DNA of 64,000 nt from an uncultured Bacteroidota bacterium (GTDB lineage: Bacteria; Bacteroidota; Bacteroidia; Flavobacteriales; Flavobacteriaceae). The position numbers were made by a program, and so were the translations under genes. Position 1 is the stretch's first letter. The number at the start of each line of letters is the position of its first letter. Positions 1-9,531 of this stretch are shown in pieces. Under the pieces are notes generated by a model. The model was not told where the DNA came from. It ran no database searches and worked only from the letters and a program-made list of their open reading frames with translations. The stretch spans positions 1-64,000 of the forward strand of contig CACHSA010000004.1 of NCBI GenBank assembly GCA_902582405.1, written 5' to 3'.

Positions 1-258
1 GCTTTGATTGATAAAAACATTTATGCTTTTTCTAAAAGAAAAGCTTTTAAAATTAGTATGAGTAATGGACTACAAAGTGAAACACAACTACCCAAAGGTC
101 TAGATAATAAATCCATATCTGCTATGGTAGATGAATTTCAAATAAATATTAATACTTTTTCGTCAAGTTCTTCAGGAGATTCAGCTTTTATTGCAGGTGA
201 CGCGGGAAGCGGAGATGCGGGAGGTGGAGATGCAGGTGGAGGTGATGGTGGAGGTTAA
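1..258 (+). CDS. C-terminal end of an unknown protein with a Gly/Asp-rich tail (partial)
   Basis: The reading frame is open from the first base, so this is most likely the 3' end of a gene that begins outside the window; the TTG at position 4 is not a convincing start. About 60 ordinary residues are followed by a Ser-rich stretch (SSSSSGDSAF) and then roughly 20 residues made almost only of Gly, Asp and Ala, up to the TAA at 256. Such flexible acidic glycine tails occur at the ends of many Bacteroidota membrane or surface proteins, but the visible part carries no recognisable domain. Function unknown. Confidence 0.55.
   Translation, partial: ALIDKNIYAFSKRKAFKISMSNGLQSETQLPKGLDNKSISAMVDEFQININTFSSSSSGDSAFIAGDAGSGDAGGGDAGGGDGGG
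196..255 (+). repeat. Imperfect short tandem repeats coding Gly/Asp
   Basis: Degenerate copies of a GGAGATGC(A/G)GG-like unit encode the Gly-Asp-Ala-Gly-Gly tail of the preceding frame. Units differ in length and in third bases, so this is a low-complexity coding repeat and not a recent expansion. Confidence 0.5.
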
Positions 259-405
259 TTTTAAAAATCAATATTTGGTTTCTATTATTTTGTAATTGAA
301 AGGAGCTAATGACATTTTCTTCATTTTGCCTGTTCTAGAGTCAGATGATTTGAAATTCAAGGTATTCTAAAAGGAATATATGTTTTGCTTGGGGTATAAA
401 ATTAA

Positions 406-1209
406 TTATTTGTCATACCTACCTGGCGCCATTGCTTTACTAGCAATAGAGAAAATGGAATTTGGCAATATTTTTATTAAAAAGACAACTATTTTCCAGG
501 TAATGGTTGGTACACAAACTTTCTTTCCTTTTAGTGTTGCATCTACTGCCTGTTCTGCAATAGTTTTTGCATCTTTTTTTAAAAATTTAGGTACTCTATC
601 CATTTCATCTTGAACACCACTTGCAGTGTGAAAATTTGTCACTGTATAACCGGGACAAACAGCAGTTGAAGTAATTCCTTTATAATTATAAGATCTATTT
701 AAAGATTCACTAAACCTATTCATAAATGTTTTAATTGGTCCATAAAGAGATTGAATTACAGAAGTTGGAGCAAAAGCAGCAACCGATGAAACTATCATGA
801 TTCTTCCATATCTTTTATCTAACATCTCATTTAAAAACAATTTTGTTAGTGCAATTACTGAAGTTCCCAAAACTCTTATAAATCTCTCTTCATCCTCCAT
901 TGAGGTTCTATGAAATTTGTCTGGATTAGCAAATCCAGCATTGTTAACCAAGACAGAAACATTATACTTATTTAACTCACAAAATTTAAATATTTTATCC
1001 GGAGCCTTTTTATCACTAAGGTCACATGGGTATACAGAGGTTTTGACTTTAAAATTGTCAGATATTTCTTTAGCTAAAGCTTTTAATTTATCCTTGGATC
1101 TGGCTGTAAGAATTATATTATATCCTCGTCTTGCTAAAGATCTTGCAATTTCTAAACCTATCCCTGAGGATGCTCCTGTAACTAATGCAAAAGCATTTGT
1201 TGTTTTCAT
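406..1209 (-). CDS. Short-chain dehydrogenase/reductase (SDR), DltE-like
   Basis: Classical SDR of about 267 residues that should oxidise or reduce a hydroxyl/carbonyl group with NAD(P)(H). The N-terminus has the Rossmann motif TGASSGIG, followed by a basic patch (TARSKDKL) that suggests NADP(H). NNAG and the catalytic Ser (SSVAAF) and Tyr-x-x-x-Lys (YGPIK) are present. The C-terminal 30 residues are unusually hydrophobic, so it may touch the membrane. I place the start at the ATG at 1209 (MKTTNAFALVTG). The longer frame to 1257 would begin inside the loop of the terminator hairpin that follows tRNA-Asp, so it is unlikely. Substrate unknown. Confidence 0.88.
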   Translation of the reverse strand: MKTTNAFALVTGASSGIGLEIARSLARRGYNIILTARSKDKLKALAKEISDNFKVKTSVYPCDLSDKKAPDKIFKFCELNKYNVSVLVNNAGFANPDKFHRTSMEDEERFIRVLGTSVIALTKLFLNEMLDKRYGRIMIVSSVAAFAPTSVIQSLYGPIKTFMNRFSESLNRSYNYKGITSTAVCPGYTVTNFHTASGVQDEMDRVPKFLKKDAKTIAEQAVDATLKGKKVCVPTITWKIVVFLIKILPNSIFSIASKAMAPGRYDK

Positions 1210-1234
1210 AATTATTTTTTCAATAGGAAAAACA

Positions 1235-1265
1235 AAACCCCTAAAGCGTTGAACCATAGGGGTTT
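1235..1265 (-). terminator. Rho-independent terminator after tRNA-Asp
   Basis: On the minus strand AAACCCCT pairs with AGGGGTTT across a 15-base loop and is followed by a T-rich run (TTTTGTTTTT). It sits about 15 bases downstream of tRNA-Asp and upstream of the SDR start, so it should stop transcription of the tRNA and any read-through from trxA. Confidence 0.75.
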
Positions 1266-1279
1266 AATCTTTATTTTAG

Positions 1280-1353
1280 CGGTCTGGACGGGACTCGAAC
1301 CCGCGACCCCATGCGTGACAGGCATGTATTCTAACCAACTGAACTACCAGACC
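1280..1353 (-). tRNA. tRNA-Asp (GTC)
   Basis: The complement folds as a 74-nt cloverleaf. The acceptor arm GGTCTGG pairs with CCAGACC, the discriminator base is G, the D-arm is AGTTCAGTTGGTTAGA, the anticodon stem is CATGC/GCATG around loop CTGTCAC (anticodon GTC), and the T-arm carries GGTTCGAGTCC. CCA is not encoded. Outside the acceptor and anticodon stems the sequence closely matches the well-known bacterial tRNA-Asp. Confidence 0.97.
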
Positions 1354-1405
1354 AATAATGACTAAATATGTAAAAAATTACATTTTAGCATTTTAAATTT
1401 CTAAT

Positions 1406-1723
1406 CTAAACGTGTTGTTCAAGAGCTTGGGCATATGTTGATTTTGGAGCTACTCCAACTTGCTTACCAACAACTTCGCCGTTTTTGAAAAAAAGAACTG
1501 TAGGTATATTTCTAACACCATATTTAGCAGCAAACTCTTGATTCGCGTCAACATCTAATTTTCCAACGACTGCTCGCCCTTCAAAATCAGCACTGAGTTC
1601 CTCTATAATTGGACCTACCATCCTGCATGGTCCACACCAAGCAGCCCAAAAGTCAACCACAACGGGTTTATCTGATTTTAAAACAACATCCTCAAAACTT
1701 TCATCTGTTATTTCTAAAGCCAT
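1406..1723 (-). CDS. trxA: Thioredoxin
   Basis: A 105-residue single-domain thioredoxin, a general cytoplasmic disulfide reductase that supplies electrons to ribonucleotide reductase, peroxiredoxins and similar enzymes. The active site WCGPC lies in FWAAWCGPCR near residues 29-33, and the cis-proline loop is present as NIPT. Length is normal for the family. It lies 65 bases downstream of dnaE on the same strand and just upstream of tRNA-Asp, so the three may share transcripts ending at the hairpin at 1235-1265. Confidence 0.97.
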   Translation of the reverse strand: MALEITDESFEDVVLKSDKPVVVDFWAAWCGPCRMVGPIIEELSADFEGRAVVGKLDVDANQEFAAKYGVRNIPTVLFFKNGEVVGKQVGVAPKSTYAQALEQHV

Positions 1724-1788
1724 TTTATAAAATTTAAATTAAGTTAAAAAAATTAATATCGTTAACACGGAAAATAAACATATTAGAT

Positions 1789-4700
1789 TTAGTTTATTAA
1801 ATATGGCAAATCTACGGAATCTAACTTATTTAATAACTCTTTTGAAACATCAATTTTATATTTTCTACTTACTAAAGGCAAATTCACTTTTTCCTTTTCA
1901 TGATAAACTTGAATAATAAGAGATTTTTCCCCTTTGAATTTATTAATAATTTCAGATATCTCTAAAACTCTATTTTCATCTAAAGTGGTCAAGTCTAACT
2001 GAATTTGTAACTTTTTAGAGTTATTTTTTATTACATCTTGAAGACTTTCAAAGTTGTTGAATTTTATTCTTGGTTCTGTTATTCTTCCTGACTCCCTGTT
2101 AACCCATCCTTGTTGAATTTTAATTTTAATTCTAATAAATTGATCTGTTAAAATAAAGTGTCTAAATCTTAAATATTCTTCTCCAAATATTTTAAATTCA
2201 AATACATCCCTGAAATCCTCTAGTTGAAATACTGCCCAGCCTTTACCTGTCCTAGACACTTTATGTTCTACAGTACTTACTATTCCGCAAAAGCTTAATT
2301 CTTTATTCACAATCTTATCCAAATCTGATAACAGTTTTAATGAATTTGGGGAAAATAATTTCATTTCTCTTGTAAAATCATCTAGTGGGTGGCCCGAAAG
2401 ATATATACCTACAACTTCTTTTTCTTTTTTTAACCTTTCAAGATTTCTCCATTCTTCACACTCAGGAATTTTAATTTCGTCTGACAAAACATCTTTGTCA
2501 TCTTCAAAAAGATTAATTTGAGATGAATTTAAAGAGTCTTGATATTTTCCGCCTCGGCGTATTGCTTTTTCTAAAAAAATAATTCCATCTCCGTCCGGAT
2601 TAAAAAATTGTGCTCTATGAGATTCCCCTAACGAATCTAATCCCCCAGCCAAGGCAAGATTTTCAAGCGCCTTTTTATTTGCAAGTCTTAAATCAATTTT
2701 CTGAGTTAAATCAAAAATTGAGAAATAGTTAGATCCTTTTCTATTTTCAATAATGGTCTCTACAGCACCCTGTCCGACACCCTTTATAGCCCCCATCCCA
2801 AAACGAATTTGTTTCTTTTCGTTGACCGTAAATTTAAAATCTGATTCATTCACACAGGGTCCTAAAACCGTCAAACCCATCCTTCTACACTCTTCCATGA
2901 AAAAACTCACCTGTTTTATATCGTTCATATTATTTGAAAGAACCGCAGCCATATATTCTTCCGGATAATGTGTTTTTAAATACGCAGTTTGAAATCCAAT
3001 TAATGCATAACAAGTTGAGTGTGATTTATTAAAAGCGTAAGCAGCAAAAGCCTCCCAATCTTTCCAAATTTTTTCTAAAATTTCTTGATCATGTCCATTT
3101 GACTTACCACCATTAATAAATTGAGGTTTCAATTTTTGGAGCAATGAAAAATCTTTCTTCCCCATTGCTTTTCTTAAAATATCAGCTTCACCTTTGCTAA
3201 AATTTGAAAGCACCTGCGAAAGCTGCATTACTTGCTCTTGATAAACTGTGATTCCATATGTTTCTTCTAAATATAATTTCATTTCTGGAAGATCATAGGA
3301 TATAGACTCCTGACCATTTTTACGTTTCACAAAGCTTGGTATGTATTCTAATGGACCTGGTCTGTAAAGAGCATTCATTGCAATTAAGTCTGCAAAAACA
3401 GTAGGCTTAAGATCCTTAAGATATTTTTGCATTCCTAAAGACTCATATTGAAAAATACCAACAGTTTCACCTCTTTGAAATAATTCATATGTTTTTATAT
3501 CATCGAGTGGAAAGTTATCAGGATTTAAATATTTGTTATATCTTTTTTTTACAAGATTGACTGTGTCTCTTATTAATGACAAAGTTTTTAAGCCAAGAAA
3601 ATCCATTTTTAACAATCCTGCACTTTCAACTACTGAATTATCAAATTGAGTCACATATAAATCACTGTCTTTAGCTGTAGAAATAGGAACAAATTGAGTT
3701 ATATCATCGGGAGTAATAATTACTCCACATGCATGGGTCCCAACATTTCTTAGAGAACCTTCCAAAACTTTCGCTTGATTAATAGTCTGTCCTGTTAGTG
3801 AATTTTCCTTTGATAGTTTTTTAATTTCATTAATCTTGACTATTTCATCACCCCTAAAATTGTCATTAAGCTCTTTATCAGTTAATGAAAAAATTTGATT
3901 TAATTTTATGTTAGGTACTAGTTTAGCAATTCTATCAGCATCGGCAAGGGGTAAATCCAAAACACGAGCGGTATCTCTAATGGATGATTTAGCCGCCATT
4001 GTTCCATAAGTTATTATTTGAGCAACTTGCTTATCACCATATTTTTGAATCACATAATCAATTACTTTAGATCTACCTTCATCGTCAAAATCTATGTCTA
4101 TGTCTGGCATAGATATTCTTTCGGGATTTAGAAAACGCTCAAATAGAAGATCATATTTGATTGGATCTATATTTGTGATTCCTAAACAATAGGCAACAAC
4201 TGAACCTGCTGCAGAGCCTCTCCCTGGCCCTACCGAAACTCCCATTTTTTTTGCACTACTTATTAAGTCTTGCACAATTAAAAAGTATCCTGGATAACCT
4301 GTGTTTGCAATGACTTTTAGTTCGAAATCAATTCTCTCTTTGGTCTCTGGATTTAATTTCTCATATCTTTTTTTAGCTCCTTCTAATGTTAAATATCTTA
4401 GGTATTTATTTTCTCCTATTTTCGGATCTTCTGAATTCAAAACCATAAACTCTTTTGGAATTTCAAATCTTGGTAATTGAATGTCATTAGACAAAGTATA
4501 GCATTCAATTTTATCGACCAACTGTTTAATATTTGTTATTGCCTCAGGGAAATCGTTAAACAGTACCTTCATCTCATCGCTTGACTTAAAATAATAATCC
4601 TTGTTATTGAGTCCATATCTAAATCCCCTTCCCTTTCCTATCGGAGTACTTTGTTTTTCTCCGTCTTTTAAACATAAAAGTATATCATGCGCGTTAGCCT

Positions 4701-6102
4701 CTTCTTGATTTACGTAATAAGTATTATTTGTAGCGACCGTTTTTATTTGGTGTTTTTTTGAAAAATTTATCAATACTTCATTAACTATATTTTCTCTTTC
4801 CTCGCCATGTCTCATGAGTTCAATATAAAAGTCATTATTAAAAGTATTTACCCACCATTTTAGCGCCGTTTCAGCTTGATCTTCTCCAATCCTTAAAATT
4901 TTTGATGGTATTTCACCATAAGTGTTTCCCGATAGTACAATTAAATTATCTTTATGATTTTCTATAATTTCTTTATCAATTCTAGGAACATAATAAAACC
5001 CATCTGTGTGTGCTATTGAACTCATTTTTGCCAAATTGTGATAGCCCTTTTTGTTCTTAGCAAGGAAAACAATTTGATATCCATCGTCTCTATGACTTTT
5101 ATCTTTGTGGTCTTCACATACAAAAAACTCACATCCAATTATTGGTTTTATTTTTTGATCCTCATCTAAATCTTTATTTCTTCTTTCAGTATAGTTTATA
5201 AAATGAAACGCTCCCATTAGGTTTGCATGATCAGTTATAGCAACTGCAGTCATATTGTGTCTAATAGTAGCATCAACCAATTGACTAATTCTTGTGGTAG
5301 ATTGTAAAACAGAAAATTGAGTATGATTATGCAGGTGAACATACGAATGATCTTTAAGTGAATTTAGTCGCTTTGAAATTGGTTGTTTTTTATCTGTAGA
5401 CGGACTTTTTAATTTTTGAGATTCTAATCTTAAGTTTTTATGCTTAATTCCATAAAGTGAAATCTTATTTTGGATTTCCGTTATTTTATCAGTTTGGGAA
5501 TTTTGATCTTCAAAAGCAGCTGGGTTAATCAATTTTCTCCTTATCAATTCAAAAAATACTCTTGCCGTAGCTTCAACATCAGCAGTTGCATTGTGAGCCT
5601 CTTGGAATTTGTCATTAAAAAGAAAAAAGTACAATTCAGTAAGAGTAGGAAGTTTATATCTTCCTCTTGGACCTCCTTTTATTTGGCATATATTTGCTGT
5701 CTCCTCTGTACATGTGTCAATAATTTTCTGAGACTGGAACGGGTCGTCTAGGGCTTTTCTTAAAAATTCAGCTCCTAGAATATTTCTATCAAATTTAACA
5801 TTGTGCCCTATTATAAACTGAACTTTTTCTAAATCTTCTTGAAAAAAATTCAAAACATTATTTATATCTTCCCCGTCTTGAACCGCAAGTTCAGTAGAAA
5901 TACCATGTATCTTTTCAGATTCATACGGAATATTGTACCCATCTGGTTTTATTAGATAGTCCCTATTCGACATCAATCCTCCTCCTTTGTCATGAATTTG
6001 CCAAGAAATTTGCACGCATCTTGGCCAATTATCACTGTCTGTTAAAGGAGCATTCCATTTTTTTGGTAATCCTGTAGTTTCTGTATCAAAAATTAGGTAC
6101 AT
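1789..6102 (-). CDS. dnaE: DNA polymerase III alpha subunit with N-terminal proofreading exonuclease
   Basis: Replicative polymerase of 1437 residues. Residues 1-190 form a DEDDh 3'-5' exonuclease: FDTETTG (D6, E8), GHNVKFD (about 99-105) and HNATADVEA (about 170-178). A PHP domain starts near 253 (HLHNH at 256-260). The polymerase core has PDIDIDFDD near 665 with two catalytic aspartates and KMDFLGLKTL near 835 with the third. A helix-hairpin-helix region and an OB fold (from about 1265) follow. QINLF near 1195 fits a sliding-clamp-binding pentapeptide. An alpha subunit with its own proofreader is, to my knowledge, normal in Flavobacteria, where it replaces a separate DnaQ. Confidence 0.97.
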   Translation of the reverse strand: MYLIFDTETTGLPKKWNAPLTDSDNWPRCVQISWQIHDKGGGLMSNRDYLIKPDGYNIPYESEKIHGISTELAVQDGEDINNVLNFFQEDLEKVQFIIGHNVKFDRNILGAEFLRKALDDPFQSQKIIDTCTEETANICQIKGGPRGRYKLPTLTELYFFLFNDKFQEAHNATADVEATARVFFELIRRKLINPAAFEDQNSQTDKITEIQNKISLYGIKHKNLRLESQKLKSPSTDKKQPISKRLNSLKDHSYVHLHNHTQFSVLQSTTRISQLVDATIRHNMTAVAITDHANLMGAFHFINYTERRNKDLDEDQKIKPIIGCEFFVCEDHKDKSHRDDGYQIVFLAKNKKGYHNLAKMSSIAHTDGFYYVPRIDKEIIENHKDNLIVLSGNTYGEIPSKILRIGEDQAETALKWWVNTFNNDFYIELMRHGEERENIVNEVLINFSKKHQIKTVATNNTYYVNQEEANAHDILLCLKDGEKQSTPIGKGRGFRYGLNNKDYYFKSSDEMKVLFNDFPEAITNIKQLVDKIECYTLSNDIQLPRFEIPKEFMVLNSEDPKIGENKYLRYLTLEGAKKRYEKLNPETKERIDFELKVIANTGYPGYFLIVQDLISSAKKMGVSVGPGRGSAAGSVVAYCLGITNIDPIKYDLLFERFLNPERISMPDIDIDFDDEGRSKVIDYVIQKYGDKQVAQIITYGTMAAKSSIRDTARVLDLPLADADRIAKLVPNIKLNQIFSLTDKELNDNFRGDEIVKINEIKKLSKENSLTGQTINQAKVLEGSLRNVGTHACGVIITPDDITQFVPISTAKDSDLYVTQFDNSVVESAGLLKMDFLGLKTLSLIRDTVNLVKKRYNKYLNPDNFPLDDIKTYELFQRGETVGIFQYESLGMQKYLKDLKPTVFADLIAMNALYRPGPLEYIPSFVKRKNGQESISYDLPEMKLYLEETYGITVYQEQVMQLSQVLSNFSKGEADILRKAMGKKDFSLLQKLKPQFINGGKSNGHDQEILEKIWKDWEAFAAYAFNKSHSTCYALIGFQTAYLKTHYPEEYMAAVLSNNMNDIKQVSFFMEECRRMGLTVLGPCVNESDFKFTVNEKKQIRFGMGAIKGVGQGAVETIIENRKGSNYFSIFDLTQKIDLRLANKKALENLALAGGLDSLGESHRAQFFNPDGDGIIFLEKAIRRGGKYQDSLNSSQINLFEDDKDVLSDEIKIPECEEWRNLERLKKEKEVVGIYLSGHPLDDFTREMKLFSPNSLKLLSDLDKIVNKELSFCGIVSTVEHKVSRTGKGWAVFQLEDFRDVFEFKIFGEEYLRFRHFILTDQFIRIKIKIQQGWVNRESGRITEPRIKFNNFESLQDVIKNNSKKLQIQLDLTTLDENRVLEISEIINKFKGEKSLIIQVYHEKEKVNLPLVSRKYKIDVSKELLNKLDSVDLPYLIN

Positions 6103-6107
6103 ATTAT

Positions 6108-6115
6108 CAAAAATA
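6108..6115 (-). promoter_or_regulatory. Possible -7 element for dnaE
   Basis: The minus strand reads TATTTTTG, an exact match to the Bacteroidota -7 consensus TAnnTTTG, ending only 5 bases before the dnaE ATG. If used, the transcript would have almost no leader. No clear -33 TTG is visible and such octamers arise by chance in AT-rich DNA. Confidence 0.3.
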
Positions 6116-6140
6116 AATAAATGCTTAATTTGATATATAC

Positions 6141-6148
6141 TATTTTTG
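6141..6148 (+). promoter_or_regulatory. Possible -7 element for mfd
   Basis: TATTTTTG matches the Bacteroidota TAnnTTTG -7 consensus on the plus strand, 65 bases before the proposed mfd start. A TTTG at 6129-6132 is too close to be the -33 box, so only the -7 half is supported. Confidence 0.35.
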
Positions 6149-6213
6149 TTCCAAGTTATTAACTTGAATTAATTTTTTAGTATTTCTTAAAAATAAACTA
6201 CTACAGGAATAAG

Positions 6214-9200
6214 TTGAAAGATATTTTCAAAAGTCTTAAGATTGATAAATCACAAAAAATTATTAACAATTTTTTTAATGAAGTAAAAAGTACTATTAAT
6301 ATTAAAGGACTCGTCGGTTCTGGTTTAACGTTTAGATTAGCATGGTCATATAGGTTAAATCCTAGAAACATTCTATTTATCGCTGAAAGTATAGAATTAG
6401 CTCAATTTTATTTAAACGACCTTGTAAACTTTATCCCTGAAAATAATATTAATTTTTTTCCGTCCAGTTTCAATTCAATTAAAAATGTTGAAGATATTAA
6501 TAATGACAACTTACTAATTAGAAATGAAGTCCTTTCAGAAAAAAAAGATAAAAAAAGAATAATAATAACATATCCTGAGGCAGTTTCAGAAAAGGTGATT
6601 TCGAAAAAAGTTATTGTAAATAAAACTCAAAAAATTAGCATCGGAGAAAAATTGTCTATTGAATTTATTAATGAGGTTTTGTTCGAATATGAGTTTGAAA
6701 GAGTTGATTACGTAGCAAAGCCTGGAGAATTTTCAGTTAGAGGAGGGATAATTGATGTTTTCTCATTTTCAAATCAATATCCCTACAGAATAGAATTTTA
6801 TGATGACATTATTGAGAGTTTGAGAACATTTAATGTTGAAAATCAATTGTCGATTAAGAACTATGAAACAATTTCTATTTCCCCAAATATTAGTAAATTA
6901 TTTTTCAATAATTATCATTCAAATAGTTTAATTAAATCACTTCCAAATGATAATATTTGTGTAGTTGAAAACCTTGACAATTTAATCTATCTCATAGATA
7001 AAAATCATACTAATTTTAAAACCAAAGAACTTAATTTTAAAACAAACAATGTTTTTGTTTCCAAAGATGAAATAATAGAAGATATAAATACAAATTCTTT
7101 TATTAGTTTATCAAACAACGATTTACTAAAAACCAGCTTAAGTCTAAAAATTCAACAAAGTCCCCAACCGTCGTTTAATAAAAAATTTGATTTAATTATC
7201 AATTATCTAAAGATAAATTCTAAAAATAATATTAAAAATATAATATGTGCATCAACGGAGGAACAAGGTAAACGCATAGAAAATGTCTTTGACCAATACA
7301 AAGAAAAACTAAATTATAATATTATTTATTATCCAATTTATCAAGGGTTTGAAGACCAAAAACTTAAAATCTCCATTTTAACCGATCATCAGATTTTTGA
7401 CAGATACTTCAAGTACAGAAGTAGATCAAAATTTAATAAAAATGAAGCCCTCACATTAAGGGAAATTTCTGATTTAAAAAAAGGTGACTTTATAACTCAC
7501 ATTGACCATGGCATTGGAATTTTTTCTGGTTTGCAAAAAATTAATAATGATGGAATAATTCAAGAAGTAATTAAATTAACATATGCAGATAAAGATATTT
7601 TATACGTTAGTATCCATTCTCTTCACAAAATTTCAAAATTTAAATCAAAAGATGATTTAAATCCTAAACTTAACAAATTAGGGTCGAGAAGCTGGAAAAT
7701 ATTGAAGGATAAAACAAAAAAAAGATTAAAAGAAATAGCTTTTGATCTTATTTCTTTATACGCAAAAAGAAGAAAAAAAATTGGTTTTTCTTGTAATCAA
7801 GATAGTAGTTTACAAAGTGAGTTGGAAGCGTCTTTCTTTTTTGAAGACACAAAAGATCAAGTTGAAGCTACTCAAGCTGTTAAAAAAGACATGGAAAGTG
7901 ATATTCCCATGGATAGACTTATATGTGGGGATGTTGGGTTTGGAAAAACTGAAATAGCAATCAGAGCAGCCTTTAAAGCAGTTGACAACGGCCTTCAAGT
8001 TGTATTTCTTGTGCCAACAACAATTTTAGCTTTTCAACATTTTAAAAACTTAGAAAAAAGACTAAAGGATTTCCCATTAAAAATTGAATATATCAATAGG
8101 TTTAGATCTCAAAAAGATAGAACCAAAATTTTTAAACAAACTGAAGAAGGTGAAATTGATATTTTGATTGGGACTCACCAAGTTGTTAATAGAAAAATAA
8201 ATTTTAAAAATTTAGGTCTTTTAATAGTTGACGAAGAACAAAAATTTGGAGTTTCTATCAAAGAAAAGCTTAGAGCATTTAAACCCAATGTTGATGTTCT
8301 TGCTCTTACCGCAACGCCAATTCCAAGAACATTACAATTTAGTTTAATGTCTGCTAGGGATATGTCAATCATATCTACCCCTCCTCCAAATAGATTTCCA
8401 ATTCAAACGGAGGTTATTAGATTTGACGAAAACTATATAAGGGAAGCCATTGAATTTGAAGTTCAAAGAGGAGGACAAATTTATTTTATACATAATCGAA
8501 TAGATAATATTCATGAGTTTGAAAATAAATTACAACGGTTATTACCAAATATCAAAATTAGAGTCGGACACGGAAGAATGGACGGAAAAAAATTCGAAAA
8601 AAACCTCCTTGATTTTATGGAAGTAAAATATGATCTTCTGTTAGCAACCACAATTGTAGAAAATGGACTTGACATACCAAATGCAAATACAATTTTTATT
8701 TATAATGCTCAAAATTTTGGCCTTAGTGACCTGCACCAAATGAGAGGTAGAGTTGGTAGAAGTAATAAAAAGGCATTTTGTTACTTTATTACTCCACCTT
8801 TAACTTCAATATCTGATGATTCGAGAAAAAGGATAAAAGCTATAGAAGAATATTCTGAGTTAGGCTCAGGTATTAAAATAGCTATGAAAGATTTGGAAAT
8901 TAGAGGTGCAGGTAATTTACTCGGAGCTGAACAAAGTGGGTTTATAAATAATATTGGATTTGAAACATATCAGAAAATTCTAAAAGAAGCTATAAGTGAA
9001 TTATCAAATAAAGAATTTAAAAATTTAAATATTGAGTCTAATTCATTGCTTGATAATTTAAATGATACAAACATTGAAACTGACTTCTCAGCTATGATTC
9101 CAGACGATTATGTAAATGCCATTTCTGAAAGAATGAATCTTTATAAAAGGATTAGTCTTTTAAAAAATGAATTAGAATTAAATGAATTTAAAGGAGAAAT

Positions 9201-9531
9201 CAGAGATAGATTTGGTAAAATTCCTGAAGAGGTAAAAAATCTTTTTGAACTTATACAAATCAAATGGATAGCCAAAAAATTTTGTATTGAAAAGTTGATT
9301 ATCAAAAAGGGAGTTATGATAGGGGTTTTTATTGATGATAAATCAAACTCTTTTTTCAAAAAAAATATTTTTACTTCAATTTTAAATTGGGCGCTTTCTA
9401 ATCCAGAAAAGGTAAATATTAAAGAGAAAAAAAATCATGCTGGTTTAAAACTTCATATTATTTTCAAAAATATATCTTCAATATCGAAAGCTCTAGATAC
9501 TTTAAAACTTATAAATTTTTCAAATTCTTAA
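6214..9531 (+). CDS. mfd: Transcription-repair coupling factor
   Basis: ATP-dependent translocase of 1105 residues that removes RNA polymerase stalled at DNA damage and recruits the UvrABC machinery. The N-terminal UvrB-homology part is followed by the RNA-polymerase-interacting domain (GDFITHIDHGIGIF, about 425). The RecG-like motor has Walker A GDVGFGKTE (about 571-579), DEEQ near 673, TATPIPRTL and motif VI QMRGRVGR (about 842-849). The C-terminal TRCF domain occupies roughly 960-1100. The start is TTG: an in-frame stop lies at 6178 and the first internal Met is hundreds of residues in, so no ATG can serve. It diverges from dnaE, and its end overlaps the convergent next gene by 23 bases. 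Confidence 0.96.
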   Translation: MKDIFKSLKIDKSQKIINNFFNEVKSTINIKGLVGSGLTFRLAWSYRLNPRNILFIAESIELAQFYLNDLVNFIPENNINFFPSSFNSIKNVEDINNDNLLIRNEVLSEKKDKKRIIITYPEAVSEKVISKKVIVNKTQKISIGEKLSIEFINEVLFEYEFERVDYVAKPGEFSVRGGIIDVFSFSNQYPYRIEFYDDIIESLRTFNVENQLSIKNYETISISPNISKLFFNNYHSNSLIKSLPNDNICVVENLDNLIYLIDKNHTNFKTKELNFKTNNVFVSKDEIIEDINTNSFISLSNNDLLKTSLSLKIQQSPQPSFNKKFDLIINYLKINSKNNIKNIICASTEEQGKRIENVFDQYKEKLNYNIIYYPIYQGFEDQKLKISILTDHQIFDRYFKYRSRSKFNKNEALTLREISDLKKGDFITHIDHGIGIFSGLQKINNDGIIQEVIKLTYADKDILYVSIHSLHKISKFKSKDDLNPKLNKLGSRSWKILKDKTKKRLKEIAFDLISLYAKRRKKIGFSCNQDSSLQSELEASFFFEDTKDQVEATQAVKKDMESDIPMDRLICGDVGFGKTEIAIRAAFKAVDNGLQVVFLVPTTILAFQHFKNLEKRLKDFPLKIEYINRFRSQKDRTKIFKQTEEGEIDILIGTHQVVNRKINFKNLGLLIVDEEQKFGVSIKEKLRAFKPNVDVLALTATPIPRTLQFSLMSARDMSIISTPPPNRFPIQTEVIRFDENYIREAIEFEVQRGGQIYFIHNRIDNIHEFENKLQRLLPNIKIRVGHGRMDGKKFEKNLLDFMEVKYDLLLATTIVENGLDIPNANTIFIYNAQNFGLSDLHQMRGRVGRSNKKAFCYFITPPLTSISDDSRKRIKAIEEYSELGSGIKIAMKDLEIRGAGNLLGAEQSGFINNIGFETYQKILKEAISELSNKEFKNLNIESNSLLDNLNDTNIETDFSAMIPDDYVNAISERMNLYKRISLLKNELELNEFKGEIRDRFGKIPEEVKNLFELIQIKWIAKKFCIEKLIIKKGVMIGVFIDDKSNSFFKKNIFTSILNWALSNPEKVNIKEKKNHAGLKLHIIFKNISSISKALDTLKLINFSNS

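Noticed and set aside
309-338. A 9-codon frame after a good AGGAG sequence
   Set aside because: Too short to judge. Shine-Dalgarno sequences are rarely used in Bacteroidota, and nothing downstream depends on it.
380-613. Open frame on the plus strand opposite the end of the SDR gene
   Set aside because: The minus strand has a full SDR with catalytic residues; the plus-strand frame is its mirror and has no motif.
1210-1257. 16-residue N-terminal extension of the first SDR
   Set aside because: It would start inside the terminator hairpin loop after tRNA-Asp, and homologs start at the later Met.
5470-5751. 93-codon frame on the plus strand within dnaE
   Set aside because: It lies opposite the exonuclease-PHP linker and the exonuclease domain of dnaE; composition is that of antisense AT-rich DNA.
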